Source: SIG673 sp045653945
GTDB lineage: Bacteria; Bacillota; Clostridia; Oscillospirales; CAG-272
Direction: 5' to 3'
Length of the DNA: 29,044 nucleotides
NCBI GenBank assembly: GCA_045653945.1
Contig: JAZOML010000047.1
Location: 1-29,044 of the forward strand
The notes below the pieces were generated by a model. That model was not told the DNA's origin, searched no databases, and saw only the letters and a list, made by a program, of their open reading frames with translations. The number at the start of each line of letters is the position of its first letter. Positions within the stretch are counted from its first letter, which is position 1. Both the position numbers and the translations under genes were made by a program. Shown here piece after piece: positions 8,217 through 16,362 of this stretch.

Positions 8217-9100
8217 TGATTTTAGCTCCAAGCTACTACAAGGATTTTTCTTGTATAGCCGATAAGTGCAAGAATTCCTGCTGTGTCGGGTGGGAAATTG
8301 ATATTGATGAAAATACTATTCGCAAATATTCCGAGCTTTCAGGCGGATATGCCGAAAAAATAAAATCAAGCATTACGGGTAAAAGCGTTCCTCATTTCAA
8401 GCTTTGCAAAAACGCTAAATGTCCGCACCTTGACGGGCGTGGACTTTGCAAAATCATAACCGAGCTTGGAGAAAATTATCTATGTGATATTTGCCGTGAG
8501 CATCCAAGATTTTACCTTGATACCGCAAAAGGCAAAGAGGTCGGGCTTGGTATGTCGTGCGAAGAGGCGTGTCGCATCATTTTAAGCTATGACGGGTATG
8601 ACATTTTCGACGTAATAGACGAGCTTGAAGATGAGCCTTGCGTTTGTGATTTTGACGCAACTGAAATGCGTACCGAAATTTACAAAATTCTTTCCAACCG
8701 TACCGTATCTTACAGTGAGCGTCTAAACAAAATTTCAGCGTTTTGCTCCGTTACACCAAAGGATAAAAGCGATAACGATTGGCGTGAAATTTTAGGTGGA
8801 CTTGAATACCTTGATGATGCACACAGGAAGCTGTTTTCGCATTTTCAATCTAACCCACAGGTTGCAAAAAATCTTGAAACACCACTTGAACGCGCCCTTG
8901 CGTATTTTGTTTTCCGACACTGCACCGAGGCAAAAAGTGAAAACGAATTTTCATCATCACTTGGCTTTGCTCTCTTGCTTGAAAGACTGCTCGCATCGGT
9001 TTCAACGCCTGAAAATATTCACGAAATGGCAAGGATAATCTCCGAGGAAATCGAATACTCCGAGGATAATACCGAAAGCTTAAAATTTGAGTTTATATAA
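8213..9100 (+). CDS. FliB-like cysteine-rich protein (flagellin lysine-N-methylase family)
   Basis: The 295-aa protein begins with a short lead into C14, C19, C23 and C24 (CKNSCCVGW). A second cluster near residues 65-110 includes CPHLDGRGLC and CDICREHPRFY. This is the pattern of FliB-type proteins in the CxxCxxCC metal-binding group. FliB methylates flagellin lysines in Salmonella, using a metal or Fe-S centre. The protein is shorter than Salmonella FliB, and no flagellar gene is in the window, so the substrate may be another protein. It overlaps the AEC gene as ATGA; ATG 8216 is an alternative start. A strong terminator follows at once. Confidence 0.8.
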   Translation: MMILAPSYYKDFSCIADKCKNSCCVGWEIDIDENTIRKYSELSGGYAEKIKSSITGKSVPHFKLCKNAKCPHLDGRGLCKIITELGENYLCDICREHPRFYLDTAKGKEVGLGMSCEEACRIILSYDGYDIFDVIDELEDEPCVCDFDATEMRTEIYKILSNRTVSYSERLNKISAFCSVTPKDKSDNDWREILGGLEYLDDAHRKLFSHFQSNPQVAKNLETPLERALAYFVFRHCTEAKSENEFSSSLGFALLLERLLASVSTPENIHEMARIISEEIEYSEDNTESLKFEFI

Positions 9101-9132
9101 AAAGTTCCCCACTTCCGTGGGGAACTTTTTTG
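9101..9132 (+). terminator. Strong terminator after the FliB-like gene
   Basis: A 12-bp perfect stem, AAAGTTCCCCAC (9101-9112) with GTGGGGAACTTT (9117-9128), closes a TTCC loop and runs into a T-tract. It begins at the base after the stop codon. Confidence 0.93.
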
Positions 9133-9142
9133 TTATTTTGTC

Positions 9143-9231
9143 AGCGTAATTTTCACGCTAAGCTTGGTTTAGCGATGTTTGATGTGTTAGCACAAGGCTC
9201 GCATCGCCTTTTGCCTGCGGGTGCTACCCGC
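9143..9231. other. Chain of overlapping inverted repeats between convergent genes
   Basis: Five short inverted repeats follow one another. They are AGCGT/ACGCT (9143-9159), CGCTAA/TTAGCG (9156-9174), GCGATG/CATCGC (9172-9207), AAGGC/GCCTT (9194-9210) and GCGGGT/ACCCGC (9217-9231). The arms of the first four overlap, so alternative folds compete. The last hairpin abuts the leuS stop codon but has no T-tract on the minus strand. It may be a leuS 3' processing or termination element, or an eroded repeat. Confidence 0.4.
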
Positions 9232-11628
9232 TTATTTTACAACAATATTTACAATCTTACCGGGGACGTAGATTTCCTTTACAACGGTCTTGCCGTCAAA
9301 GAACTGTGCAAGTTCTTCTCTTACCTTGGCAAATACTGTTTCCTTATCTGCGTCCTTTGCGATTGTTACAGTGCCTCTTACCTTACCGTTAAACTGTACC
9401 GCAATCTCAATAGTTGAGTCAACGGTCTTGCTTTCGTCGTATTCGGGCCACTTAGCAAGGGCTATCATACCCTCTTTACCCATATTCTCCCAAATTTCCT
9501 CGCAAAGGTGAGGAGTAAAGGGGGAAAGCAGGCGAACAAATACAGAAAGCTCATCGCTTGTAAGGCTACCCTTAGACTCAATCTCATTGATAAGAGTCAT
9601 AAGAGATGCAACCGCAGTATTGAATTTAAGTTCCTCAATATCCTGAGTTACCTTTTTAACGGTTTTATGGAAGAGTGCCTCCATACCGTCGGTTACACCG
9701 CTTCCCTTAACCATTGCAGGAAGGTCAGCTACTCTTTCAAGGAATCTCTTACAGCCCTTAACGGAGCTTTCCGACCAAGGTGCAGCAGATGCGTAATCAC
9801 CCATAAAGAGGATATAAACGCGGAGTACGTCGGCGCCGTATTGGTCAACGGTATCGTTAGGGTCAACAACGTTACCCTTGGATTTGGACATCTTGTCGCC
9901 GTCAGGACCGAGAATAAGTCCCTGAGCGGTACGCTTTGCATACGGCTCTTCGCAGGGAACAAGTCCGAGGTCATAGAGGAATTTATGCCAGAAGCGAGAA
10001 TAAATCATATGGCGGGTAACGTGCTCCATACCGCCGTTATACCAGTCAACGGGCAGCCAATAATTAAGCTTTTCGGGTGCAGCAAGCATATCGTCGTTTT
10101 TGGGATCAATATAGCGAAGGAAGTACCACGACGAGCCTGCCCACTGAGGCATCGTATCGGTTTCACGCTTTGCGGCTCTGCCACACTTAGGGCAGGAGCA
10201 GTTTACGTATTCGGGTATCTTTGCAAGTGGACTTTCGCCACCCTCACCGGGCTCGAAATTCTTAACCTCGGGCAAACGGAGAGGAAGCTCCTCATAGGGT
10301 ACTGCTACCATACCGCAGTGCTCACAGTGAACTATCGGGATAGGCTCACCCCAATATCTCTGGCGGTTAAATGCCCAGTCCTTCATCTTGAACTGAACGC
10401 CTGCCTCACCGATTCCCTTGCTTTCAAGGTGTGCTATCATCTTTTCAATAGAGGTTTTCTTGTCGGTAAGTCCGTTTAAGAAATCGGAGTTTACCATTTC
10501 ACCGCTTTCAGTATAAGCAGCCTTAGAAATGTCGCCACCCTTGATAACCTCAACGATATCAATGCCGAACTTCTTTGCAAAGTCATAGTCGCGGTCATCG
10601 TGCGCGGGAACTGCCATAATTGCACCCGTACCGTAGCCCATCATAACGTAGTCGGAAATATAAATCGGGATTTCCTTACCTGTTACGGGGTTAATAGCGG
10701 AAAGTCCGTCAATTCTTACGCCCGTTTTCTCTTTTACAAGCTGAGTACGTTCAAATTCAGTCTTCTTTGCACACTCTTCTCTATATGCAACAACTGCGTC
10801 ATAGTTTGCAATCTTGTCTGCATACTTTTCAAGCATCGGGTGCTCAGGAGCCATAACCATAAAGGTTACACCAAAGAGGGTGTCGGGACGTGTGGTGTAA
10901 ATACGGAGAGTTTCGCCAACCTCTTTTACGGTGAAGTTTACAAAAGCACCGGTGGATTTACCTATCCAGTTTACCTGCTGCATCTTGATATTGGGCAGGT
11001 AGTCAACGTCTTCAAGTCCCGAAAGGAGTCTGTCGGCATACTTAGTAATACGGAGATACCAAACGTCCTTTGACTTTTGAACTATATCGCTCTTACAAAT
11101 ATCACATTTACCGCCTTGGCTATCCTCGTTGGAAAGAACAACCTTACAGCTAGGGCAATAGTTTACAAGCGCAGTATCACGGAAAACAAGTCCCTTTTCA
11201 AACATTTTGAGGAATATCCACTGTGTCCATTTGTAATAGCTTTCCTCAGTGGTATCAACTACTCTTGACCAGTCAAAGGAAAATCCGACTCTTTTAAGCT
11301 GCTCGGTAAAGTGAGCGATATTATCGTCGGTTACCTTTCTTGGGTGAGTACCTGTCTTGATTGCATAGTTTTCGGTAGGAAGACCGAACGCATCAAAGCC
11401 GATAGGGAACAGAACGTTATAGCCCTGCATCCTTCTCTTTCGGCTAATAACCTCAAGTCCGCTATATGCCTTGATGTGTCCAACGTGCATACCTGCGCCC
11501 GAAGGGTACGGGAATTCTATGAGTCCGTAGAATTTGGGCAGAGTAAAATCGTCCTTTGCCTCAAATACCTTGGCGTCTTCCCACTTTTTTTGCCATTTTG
11601 CTTCAACCTTAGAAAAATCGTATTTCAT
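9232..11628 (-). CDS. leuS: Leucyl-tRNA synthetase
   Basis: LeuS charges tRNA-Leu with leucine. The 798-aa product has the class I catalytic motif as HVGH (48-51, within YPSGAGMHVGH). The inserted editing domain carries TTRPDTLFG (245-253) and GTGAIMAVPAHDDRD (334-348). A Cys pair region at 158-178 and another near 435-482 follow the family pattern, and the KMSKS loop is intact (579-583). The anticodon-binding and C-terminal domains complete the protein, so it should be active and able to edit. The ribosome site GAAAGG precedes the ATG. There is no T-box leader that I can see in the 197-nt gap to the divergent regulator, which is unlike many Bacillota leuS genes. Confidence 0.98.
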   Translation of the reverse strand: MKYDFSKVEAKWQKKWEDAKVFEAKDDFTLPKFYGLIEFPYPSGAGMHVGHIKAYSGLEVISRKRRMQGYNVLFPIGFDAFGLPTENYAIKTGTHPRKVTDDNIAHFTEQLKRVGFSFDWSRVVDTTEESYYKWTQWIFLKMFEKGLVFRDTALVNYCPSCKVVLSNEDSQGGKCDICKSDIVQKSKDVWYLRITKYADRLLSGLEDVDYLPNIKMQQVNWIGKSTGAFVNFTVKEVGETLRIYTTRPDTLFGVTFMVMAPEHPMLEKYADKIANYDAVVAYREECAKKTEFERTQLVKEKTGVRIDGLSAINPVTGKEIPIYISDYVMMGYGTGAIMAVPAHDDRDYDFAKKFGIDIVEVIKGGDISKAAYTESGEMVNSDFLNGLTDKKTSIEKMIAHLESKGIGEAGVQFKMKDWAFNRQRYWGEPIPIVHCEHCGMVAVPYEELPLRLPEVKNFEPGEGGESPLAKIPEYVNCSCPKCGRAAKRETDTMPQWAGSSWYFLRYIDPKNDDMLAAPEKLNYWLPVDWYNGGMEHVTRHMIYSRFWHKFLYDLGLVPCEEPYAKRTAQGLILGPDGDKMSKSKGNVVDPNDTVDQYGADVLRVYILFMGDYASAAPWSESSVKGCKRFLERVADLPAMVKGSGVTDGMEALFHKTVKKVTQDIEELKFNTAVASLMTLINEIESKGSLTSDELSVFVRLLSPFTPHLCEEIWENMGKEGMIALAKWPEYDESKTVDSTIEIAVQFNGKVRGTVTIAKDADKETVFAKVREELAQFFDGKTVVKEIYVPGKIVNIVVK

Positions 11629-11825
11629 AGTCTTTGCCTTTCAAAGAAATATAGTATTATATTTTATTAAAGTATAGTATATCATACATAAATGAACATA
11701 TAATGAACATTTCCTTATTTTATAAAATTTTTTCTATTTTACACGCGGTTTACAAAAAGGAAATTATTAAGAAAAATTAATAAGATATAATTTTTAAAGA
11801 GTTAACTGTTTTTTAGAGGTACGAA

Positions 11826-12371
11826 ATGAAAAATATTCTTATTAGCAGTGTTTTTCGTGATGAAATTTCCGAAATGCTTTCAGGTAAATATGAAATTGTA
11901 GACGGCGTTGCCGAGCTTGTTATCTTTGACGGAGAGTGTGAGTGTGTGCCCTCAGGAAAAAGCCTTGCCATCTTCAAAAGTACTGTTTCGAGGGGGACGT
12001 ATAGCGATTTTATCACTTATCCTTTTAGATGTGATGAGCTGCTTTTACGTTTGGAACGACTTCTTTGTGAGGATAAATTATTTGAAAACGGAGCGCTTGT
12101 TATCGACACCTCGCGTTGTACGGTACTGCTTAACGGTGTGCAAGTGCACCTGACTATGCTTGAATATAAGCTACTGTGTTTACTTGCTGACAGCTGTGGT
12201 GAAACGGTGGACTATCAAACTATTATGCGTGAGCTTTGGGGAAGTCCGATTGGAAGTGAAATTCGCTCCGTCAGAGTTTTCGTAAATGCACTTCGCAAAA
12301 AGCTGGGGAGTGCCGAGCTTATTAAAAATTCAATGGGCAAGGGCTACGTTATGCCTAAAATATCAAAATAA
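11826..12371 (+). CDS. Orphan OmpR-type transcription regulator with degenerate receiver domain
   Basis: The C-terminal half (about 88-178) is a clear OmpR/PhoB winged helix. It has LTMLEYKLLCLLADSCGETV, then the recognition-helix stretch IRSVRVFVNALRKKLG, then the wing MGKGYVM. The N-terminal 80 residues look like a shrunken receiver. VIFD35 corresponds to the usual phospho-Asp strand and ITYPF (63-67) to the conserved T/S-K-P-F. However, the acidic pair at the N-terminus is absent, the Lys is replaced by Tyr65, and the domain is about 30 residues short. Phosphorylation-independent action is likely. No histidine kinase is adjacent. The start is supported by AGAGG 6 nt upstream; a possible TATAAT lies at 11786-11791 with a poor -35. 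Confidence 0.85.
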   Translation: MKNILISSVFRDEISEMLSGKYEIVDGVAELVIFDGECECVPSGKSLAIFKSTVSRGTYSDFITYPFRCDELLLRLERLLCEDKLFENGALVIDTSRCTVLLNGVQVHLTMLEYKLLCLLADSCGETVDYQTIMRELWGSPIGSEIRSVRVFVNALRKKLGSAELIKNSMGKGYVMPKISK

Positions 12372-12398
12372 GCATACACGTATGCCTTGTAAGTACAA

Positions 12399-12426
12399 AA
12401 AACGGCTGATTTTCATCAGCCGTTTT
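12399..12426. terminator. Bidirectional terminator between the regulator and tsf
   Basis: AAAACGGCTGAT (12399-12410) and ATCAGCCGTTTT (12415-12426) form a 12-bp stem with loop TTTC. A-runs and T-runs on both sides let it serve both converging units. A small separate hairpin GCATAC/GTATGC sits at 12372-12385. Confidence 0.92.
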
Positions 12427-12451
12427 ATTTATTTTTCTTTTGCTTAACTAA

Positions 12452-13384
12452 TTAGTTACCCTTAACCATATTAGCGATTTCTTCAGCGAAGTTGTCCTCA
12501 CGCTTTTCGATACCCTCACCCTTGGTGTAGATAACAAAGCTCTTGATAGCGATGCTGCCGCCGAGCTCCTTTGCGGTCTTCTCGGTGTACTTAGCAACGG
12601 ACATCTTCTCGTCAGCCTTGAAGTACTCCTGATCTACGAGGCAGTGGTCCTCAAAGTACTTACCAAGCTTACCCTGTGCCATCTTCTCGATGATTTGATC
12701 GGGCTTGTTTGCGTTCTTGGGATCATTCTTGATTTGTCCCATAACAATCTCAAGCTCTCTATCAATAACTTCCTTGGGAACCTCAGTTCTGTCAACGTAC
12801 TCGCAGGGGAAAGCTGCTGCTTGAAGTGCAACGTTGTTTGCATACTCAGCAAAGCCGTCCTTATCTGCAACGTCGCTTTCGAACTTAACGATAACACCCT
12901 GTGCACCGTTACCGTGAATATAGGTAGCGAGAACTCCCTCTACGATAACGAAACGGCGGATGCTGATCTTCTCGCCGATCTTAAAGATTTGCTCCTTAAG
13001 AACAACCTCTACGCTATCCTCAGTTCCGTCAAATGCACAAGCATTGAGTGCCTCAACGTCAGCAGGCTTGTTAGCAAGTATAGTGCGAAGAAGTCCCTTA
13101 ACGAACTCCTTGAACTTCTCGTTCTTTGCAACGAAGTCGGTCTCGGTGTTAACCTCGATCATAACAGCGGTGTTCTTGTCATCGGTGAGCATAATGTCAA
13201 CGATACCCTCAGCTGCAATTCTGCTCTGCTTGGAGTCAGCCTTTGCAAGTCCCTTCTCACGAAGAACCTTTATAGCTGCCTGGAAATCACCGTCGGCCTC
13301 AACGAGAGCCTTTTTGCAGTCCATCATTCCGCAACCGGTTTGAGCACGGAGGTCTGCAACCATTTTAGCTGTAATAACTGCCAT
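12452..13384 (-). CDS. tsf: Translation elongation factor Ts
   Basis: EF-Ts recycles EF-Tu by exchanging GDP for GTP. The 310-aa protein starts with the UBA-like domain and the signature LRAQTGCGMMDCKKALVEA (residues 11-29). It then has the TDFVAKNEKF motif near residue 80 that contacts EF-Tu, and two further core subdomains. Length and motif order are normal. It follows rpsB by 47 nt on the same strand, the conserved bacterial rpsB-tsf order, and ends at a shared terminator. Codon use is noticeably more biased than in neighbouring metabolic genes, as expected for high expression. Confidence 0.98.
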   Translation of the reverse strand: MAVITAKMVADLRAQTGCGMMDCKKALVEADGDFQAAIKVLREKGLAKADSKQSRIAAEGIVDIMLTDDKNTAVMIEVNTETDFVAKNEKFKEFVKGLLRTILANKPADVEALNACAFDGTEDSVEVVLKEQIFKIGEKISIRRFVIVEGVLATYIHGNGAQGVIVKFESDVADKDGFAEYANNVALQAAAFPCEYVDRTEVPKEVIDRELEIVMGQIKNDPKNANKPDQIIEKMAQGKLGKYFEDHCLVDQEYFKADEKMSVAKYTEKTAKELGGSIAIKSFVIYTKGEGIEKREDNFAEEIANMVKGN

Positions 13385-13431
13385 TTTCTTTATCTCCTAA
13401 TCGTATTATTTATAAATGTTGGAAAATACGC

Positions 13432-14160
13432 TTACTCAGCGTCCTCAGCCTCTTCAGCTGCGGTATCCTCTACCTGCTCACCCTGCTTGCCCTCGAGCAT
13501 TGCGTCAGCAAGAACAGAAGCGATAAGCTTAATAGCACGGATAGCATCGTCGTTACCGGGGATTACGTAGTCTGCATCGTCAGGATCACAGTTGGTGTCA
13601 ACGATTGCAACAACGGGAATACCAAGTCTCTTTGCCTCGCGAACAGCAGTTGCTTCCTTGCGGGGGTCAACGATGAAGAGTGCGGAAGGAAGGGTTTCCA
13701 TAGTCTTAATTCCGCCGTAATCTCTTTCGAGGTCTGCCTTCTCCTTAAGGAGCTTAGCAACCTCCTTCTTGGTTAGTGCGTCGAAGATACCCTCTTCCTG
13801 CATCTTTTCAATCTGATGCAGACGAGCGATGCTCTTCTTGATGGTCTTGAAGTTGGTGAGCATACCGCCGGGCCAACGGCTGTTTACGTAGTACATACCG
13901 CAGCGGAGTGCCTCCTCCTTGATTGCGTCTGCCGCCTGCTTCTTGGTACCAACGAAAAGCATAGTACCGTTTGCAAGGGAGAGGTCGCGAACGAACATAT
14001 AGGCTTCTTCAAACTTCTTAACCCTCTTTGCGAGGTCGGTGATGTAGATGCCGTCACGCTCTTGGAAGATGTAGGGAGCCATTTTGGGGTTCCATCTTCT
14101 GGTGTGGTGTCCGAAGTGAACACCTGCTTCGAGAAGCTGCTTAATAGAAATTACTGACAT
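13432..14160 (-). CDS. rpsB: 30S ribosomal protein S2
   Basis: S2 binds the 30S subunit near the head-body junction with S1 and is required for initiation. The 242-aa protein begins ISIKQLLEAGVHFGHHTRRW, the family signature. It carries the central LFVGTKKQA segment and the RWPGGMLTNF stretch near residue 95, and ends in an acidic Glu/Asp-rich tail (about the last 20 residues). The ATG is set by a strong AAAGGAGG ribosome site. It is the first gene of rpsB-tsf. Its promoter is near-consensus and the leader can fold, which fits the known ability of S2 to control its own messenger RNA in other bacteria. Confidence 0.98.
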   Translation of the reverse strand: MSVISIKQLLEAGVHFGHHTRRWNPKMAPYIFQERDGIYITDLAKRVKKFEEAYMFVRDLSLANGTMLFVGTKKQAADAIKEEALRCGMYYVNSRWPGGMLTNFKTIKKSIARLHQIEKMQEEGIFDALTKKEVAKLLKEKADLERDYGGIKTMETLPSALFIVDPRKEATAVREAKRLGIPVVAIVDTNCDPDDADYVIPGNDDAIRAIKLIASVLADAMLEGKQGEQVEDTAAEEAEDAE

Positions 14161-14189
14161 TTTTAATGTCCTCCTTTGGTTTTTTCCTC

Positions 14190-14237
14190 CACGCCCCGTT
14201 CATTTATGGCTTTCGCCAAACCAAAGCCGAATGCGTG
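14190..14237 (-). promoter_or_regulatory. Structured rpsB leader
   Basis: In the roughly 90-nt leader, nested arms can pair: CACG (14190-14193) with CGTG (14234-14237), CATT (14201-14204) with AATG (14230-14233), and GGCTTT (14208-14213) with AAAGCC (14223-14228). The ribosome site lies just downstream. An autoregulatory S2-binding element is an inference; no known Rfam model is claimed. Confidence 0.4.
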
Positions 14238-14257
14238 TGTGGATTTGATACTCAAAT

Positions 14258-14286
14258 ATAATATCATAGTAGAAACTTTTTTTCAA
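14258..14286 (-). promoter_or_regulatory. Sigma-A promoter for rpsB-tsf
   Basis: On the minus strand, TTGAAA (14286-14281) and TATTAT (14263-14258) are separated by 17 nt. This is the only good promoter in the gap and fits a highly expressed ribosomal-protein operon. Confidence 0.75.
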
Positions 14287-14378
14287 GCGCTTTCTTCATT
14301 GTTTACATATTATTTACAACTTATTTTTTCGGACTTACGGAATATCGTATTTTTCGTCCTTATATCGGAAATTTATAC

Positions 14379-14407
14379 TTGATATTTTACAGCCCTTATG
14401 ATACAAT
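14379..14407 (+). promoter_or_regulatory. Sigma-A promoter for the TIM-barrel protein gene
   Basis: TTGATA (14379-14384) and TACAAT (14402-14407) are spaced by 17 nt. The ribosome site AGGGAG (14429-14434) and ATG 14443 follow. The rpsB promoter diverges from it about 90 nt away. Confidence 0.65.
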
Positions 14408-14442
14408 ACATTTAGCTATTATTTTGTCAGGGAGTTACCGTA

Positions 14443-16320
14443 ATGTATAAAATTTCAGTACCGATAATGCTTTCAACACTTAACAGAAGCGGCGGGCACA
14501 GCAGAGTTCTTTCAGACCTGAAAAAGCTCGGCACGGAGCGTGTTTTTCTTGCGCTCGATCAAATAGATACAAACACAAAAAACCGTACGGAGCTACTTGC
14601 CTTACTTAAAGACGAGTGTGCCTTTTTCAAAGCAAACGGCTTTGAGGTTGGTGCTTGGCTTTGGACCTTTATGTTTAGGGGAAAGGACAATTTTACAAGG
14701 ATGACCGCAGCAAGTGGCGAAGAGCATCCGACGGTTGCCTGTCCGCTTGACGAGGATTTCAAGGCGCTTATGTGTGGGTACATCAAGGATATAGCAAAAA
14801 CAGGCGTTGATATAATATTATTTGACGACGATTTCCGCTACGGATTTTTAATAAATTCGGGTATTGTTTGCACCTGCAAGCTCCATATGAATAAAATATG
14901 CGATATTCTTGGCGAGCAAATAACCCCCGCTGAGCTTCAAGCAAGAGCAATTTCGGGAGAGAAAAACAAGTACCGAGATGCTTGGCTAAAGGTAAACGGC
15001 GATGCTCTCCGTGAATACGCAAGGGCTATGAGAGATGCTCTTGACGAGATTTCTCCCGACACACGTCTTGGTCTTTGCTCGTGTATGTCGGCGTGGGATA
15101 ACGACGGCGTTGACGGACAAACTCTTTGCCGCATACTTGCAGGGAAAACAAAGCCATTTTTAAGACTTATAGGAGCGGCGTATTGGGCGGCGTTCAAGTC
15201 TTGGGGAAACCGTTTGCAAAACGTTGTGGAGCTTGAACGTATGGAGCGCAGCTGGTGTGATGATGATATTGAAATTATCGCCGAGGGAGATGCTTGGCCA
15301 AGACCGAGAACCAATTGTCCTGCGGCTTACCTTGAGCTTTTCGATATGGCTATGCGTGTAGACGGCAGCGTCGACGGTATACTTAAATATCCGATAGATT
15401 ACGTTTCAAGCTTTGATTACGAAACGGGATACGTTGCAAGACACATAAGAAACGCTCCGATTTATAAAGGCATACACGAGATTTTCGACGGAAAAACTGC
15501 GTGCGGAGTACGAATTTACGAGGCAATGAACAAGCTTTCCGATATGAAAATTCCCAAAGAGGTCGAAAACAGCGGCAAAATCGAGGATATATTCTTTTCC
15601 CCTGCCGCAAGATTTCTTTCGGATAACTCTATACCGTCAGTTTACGAGGGACAGGGCGTTTGCGGTATGGCGTTTGGCGAAAATATCAAGTATGTACCCC
15701 AAAATGCACTGAGTAACGGTATGATAATTGACCTACGTGCCGCCGAAATTCTTGCCGAGCGTGGCATTGACACCGGTATTTTAAGTGTCGGCAACACCGT
15801 AAGAGTTAGCGAGGAGCATTTTATTACACAACACGAGTATACGAATATTTGTTTTGGCGCAAACGTACCTATCGTAAGCGTTAGTCCGAAAGCCGTCATT
15901 TGCAGCGCCTTCATAACCGATGGCGGCGAAATTCCCTCTGCGTATTTTTACGAAAACAAAAACGGACAAAAATTCTTTGTTTTCACCTTTAACGCATATT
16001 TTTGCAGTGAATATCTTTACCGCAGCTATGCTCGTTCACGGCAGCTTACAAACGCCGTCAAGGTGCTTACGGGAAATGACTTGCCTGCATACACAAGCGG
16101 AAATCCCGACCTTTATCTTATTGCTAAAAAAGGTGATAATTCTATGTCAGTTGGACTTTTCAATATCTTCCCTGACACCGCATTTGAACCACAAATCCAG
16201 CTTGATAGCGAGTACGTCAGCATAAAAACGGTAAACTGCACAGGTAAAATCGAGGGGAAAACAGTTACCCTTTCCGATATTCCGCCGTTTGCGTTTGCAG
16301 GATTTGAAATAACTAAATAA
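14443..16320 (+). CDS. Putative glycoside hydrolase-like TIM-barrel protein, family unknown
   Basis: I do not recognise a named family. The first 320 residues show eight strand-like segments in barrel order: KISVPIML (3-10), RVFLALD (33-39), EVGAWLW (68-74), DIILFDDDF (123-131), RLGLCSC (208-214), LRLIGAAYW (240-248), IEIIAEGDAW (276-285) and GILKYP (312-317). Acidic residues at strand ends, D128-D130 after strand 4 and E281/D283 after strand 7, sit where clan GH-A hydrolases keep their catalytic pair. A segment near 425-450, GMIIDLRAAEILAERG, resembles the GATase-like domain of several beta-galactosidase-type enzymes, and the remainder looks beta-rich. There is no signal peptide, so it acts in the cytoplasm. 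It converges on a GH36 gene, supporting a glycan role. Confidence 0.8.
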   Translation: MYKISVPIMLSTLNRSGGHSRVLSDLKKLGTERVFLALDQIDTNTKNRTELLALLKDECAFFKANGFEVGAWLWTFMFRGKDNFTRMTAASGEEHPTVACPLDEDFKALMCGYIKDIAKTGVDIILFDDDFRYGFLINSGIVCTCKLHMNKICDILGEQITPAELQARAISGEKNKYRDAWLKVNGDALREYARAMRDALDEISPDTRLGLCSCMSAWDNDGVDGQTLCRILAGKTKPFLRLIGAAYWAAFKSWGNRLQNVVELERMERSWCDDDIEIIAEGDAWPRPRTNCPAAYLELFDMAMRVDGSVDGILKYPIDYVSSFDYETGYVARHIRNAPIYKGIHEIFDGKTACGVRIYEAMNKLSDMKIPKEVENSGKIEDIFFSPAARFLSDNSIPSVYEGQGVCGMAFGENIKYVPQNALSNGMIIDLRAAEILAERGIDTGILSVGNTVRVSEEHFITQHEYTNICFGANVPIVSVSPKAVICSAFITDGGEIPSAYFYENKNGQKFFVFTFNAYFCSEYLYRSYARSRQLTNAVKVLTGNDLPAYTSGNPDLYLIAKKGDNSMSVGLFNIFPDTAFEPQIQLDSEYVSIKTVNCTGKIEGKTVTLSDIPPFAFAGFEITK

Positions 16321-16322
16321 CA

Positions 16323-16352
16323 AAAAAGCCGATTCAAGCGAATCGGCTTTTT
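16323..16352. terminator. Bidirectional terminator between two glycan-related genes
   Basis: AAAAAGCCGATT (16323-16334) and AATCGGCTTTTT (16341-16352) pair around a 6-nt loop. It lies 2 nt after the plus-strand stop and 10 nt beyond the minus-strand stop, so both genes use it. Confidence 0.92.
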
Positions 16353-16362
16353 CATTTCACTG

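Noticed and set aside
6490..9231. Insertion sequence or phage remnant
   Set aside because: The structured islands hold no transposase or integrase fragment and no clear target duplication beyond the terminator copies.
9508..10479. Long plus-strand open frame opposite leuS
   Set aside because: It is fully antisense to a complete leuS with all motifs, has no ribosome site and encodes no recognisable protein.
12644..13570. Long plus-strand open frame opposite tsf and rpsB
   Set aside because: It is a frame shadow of two certain translation genes and spans their intergenic gap.
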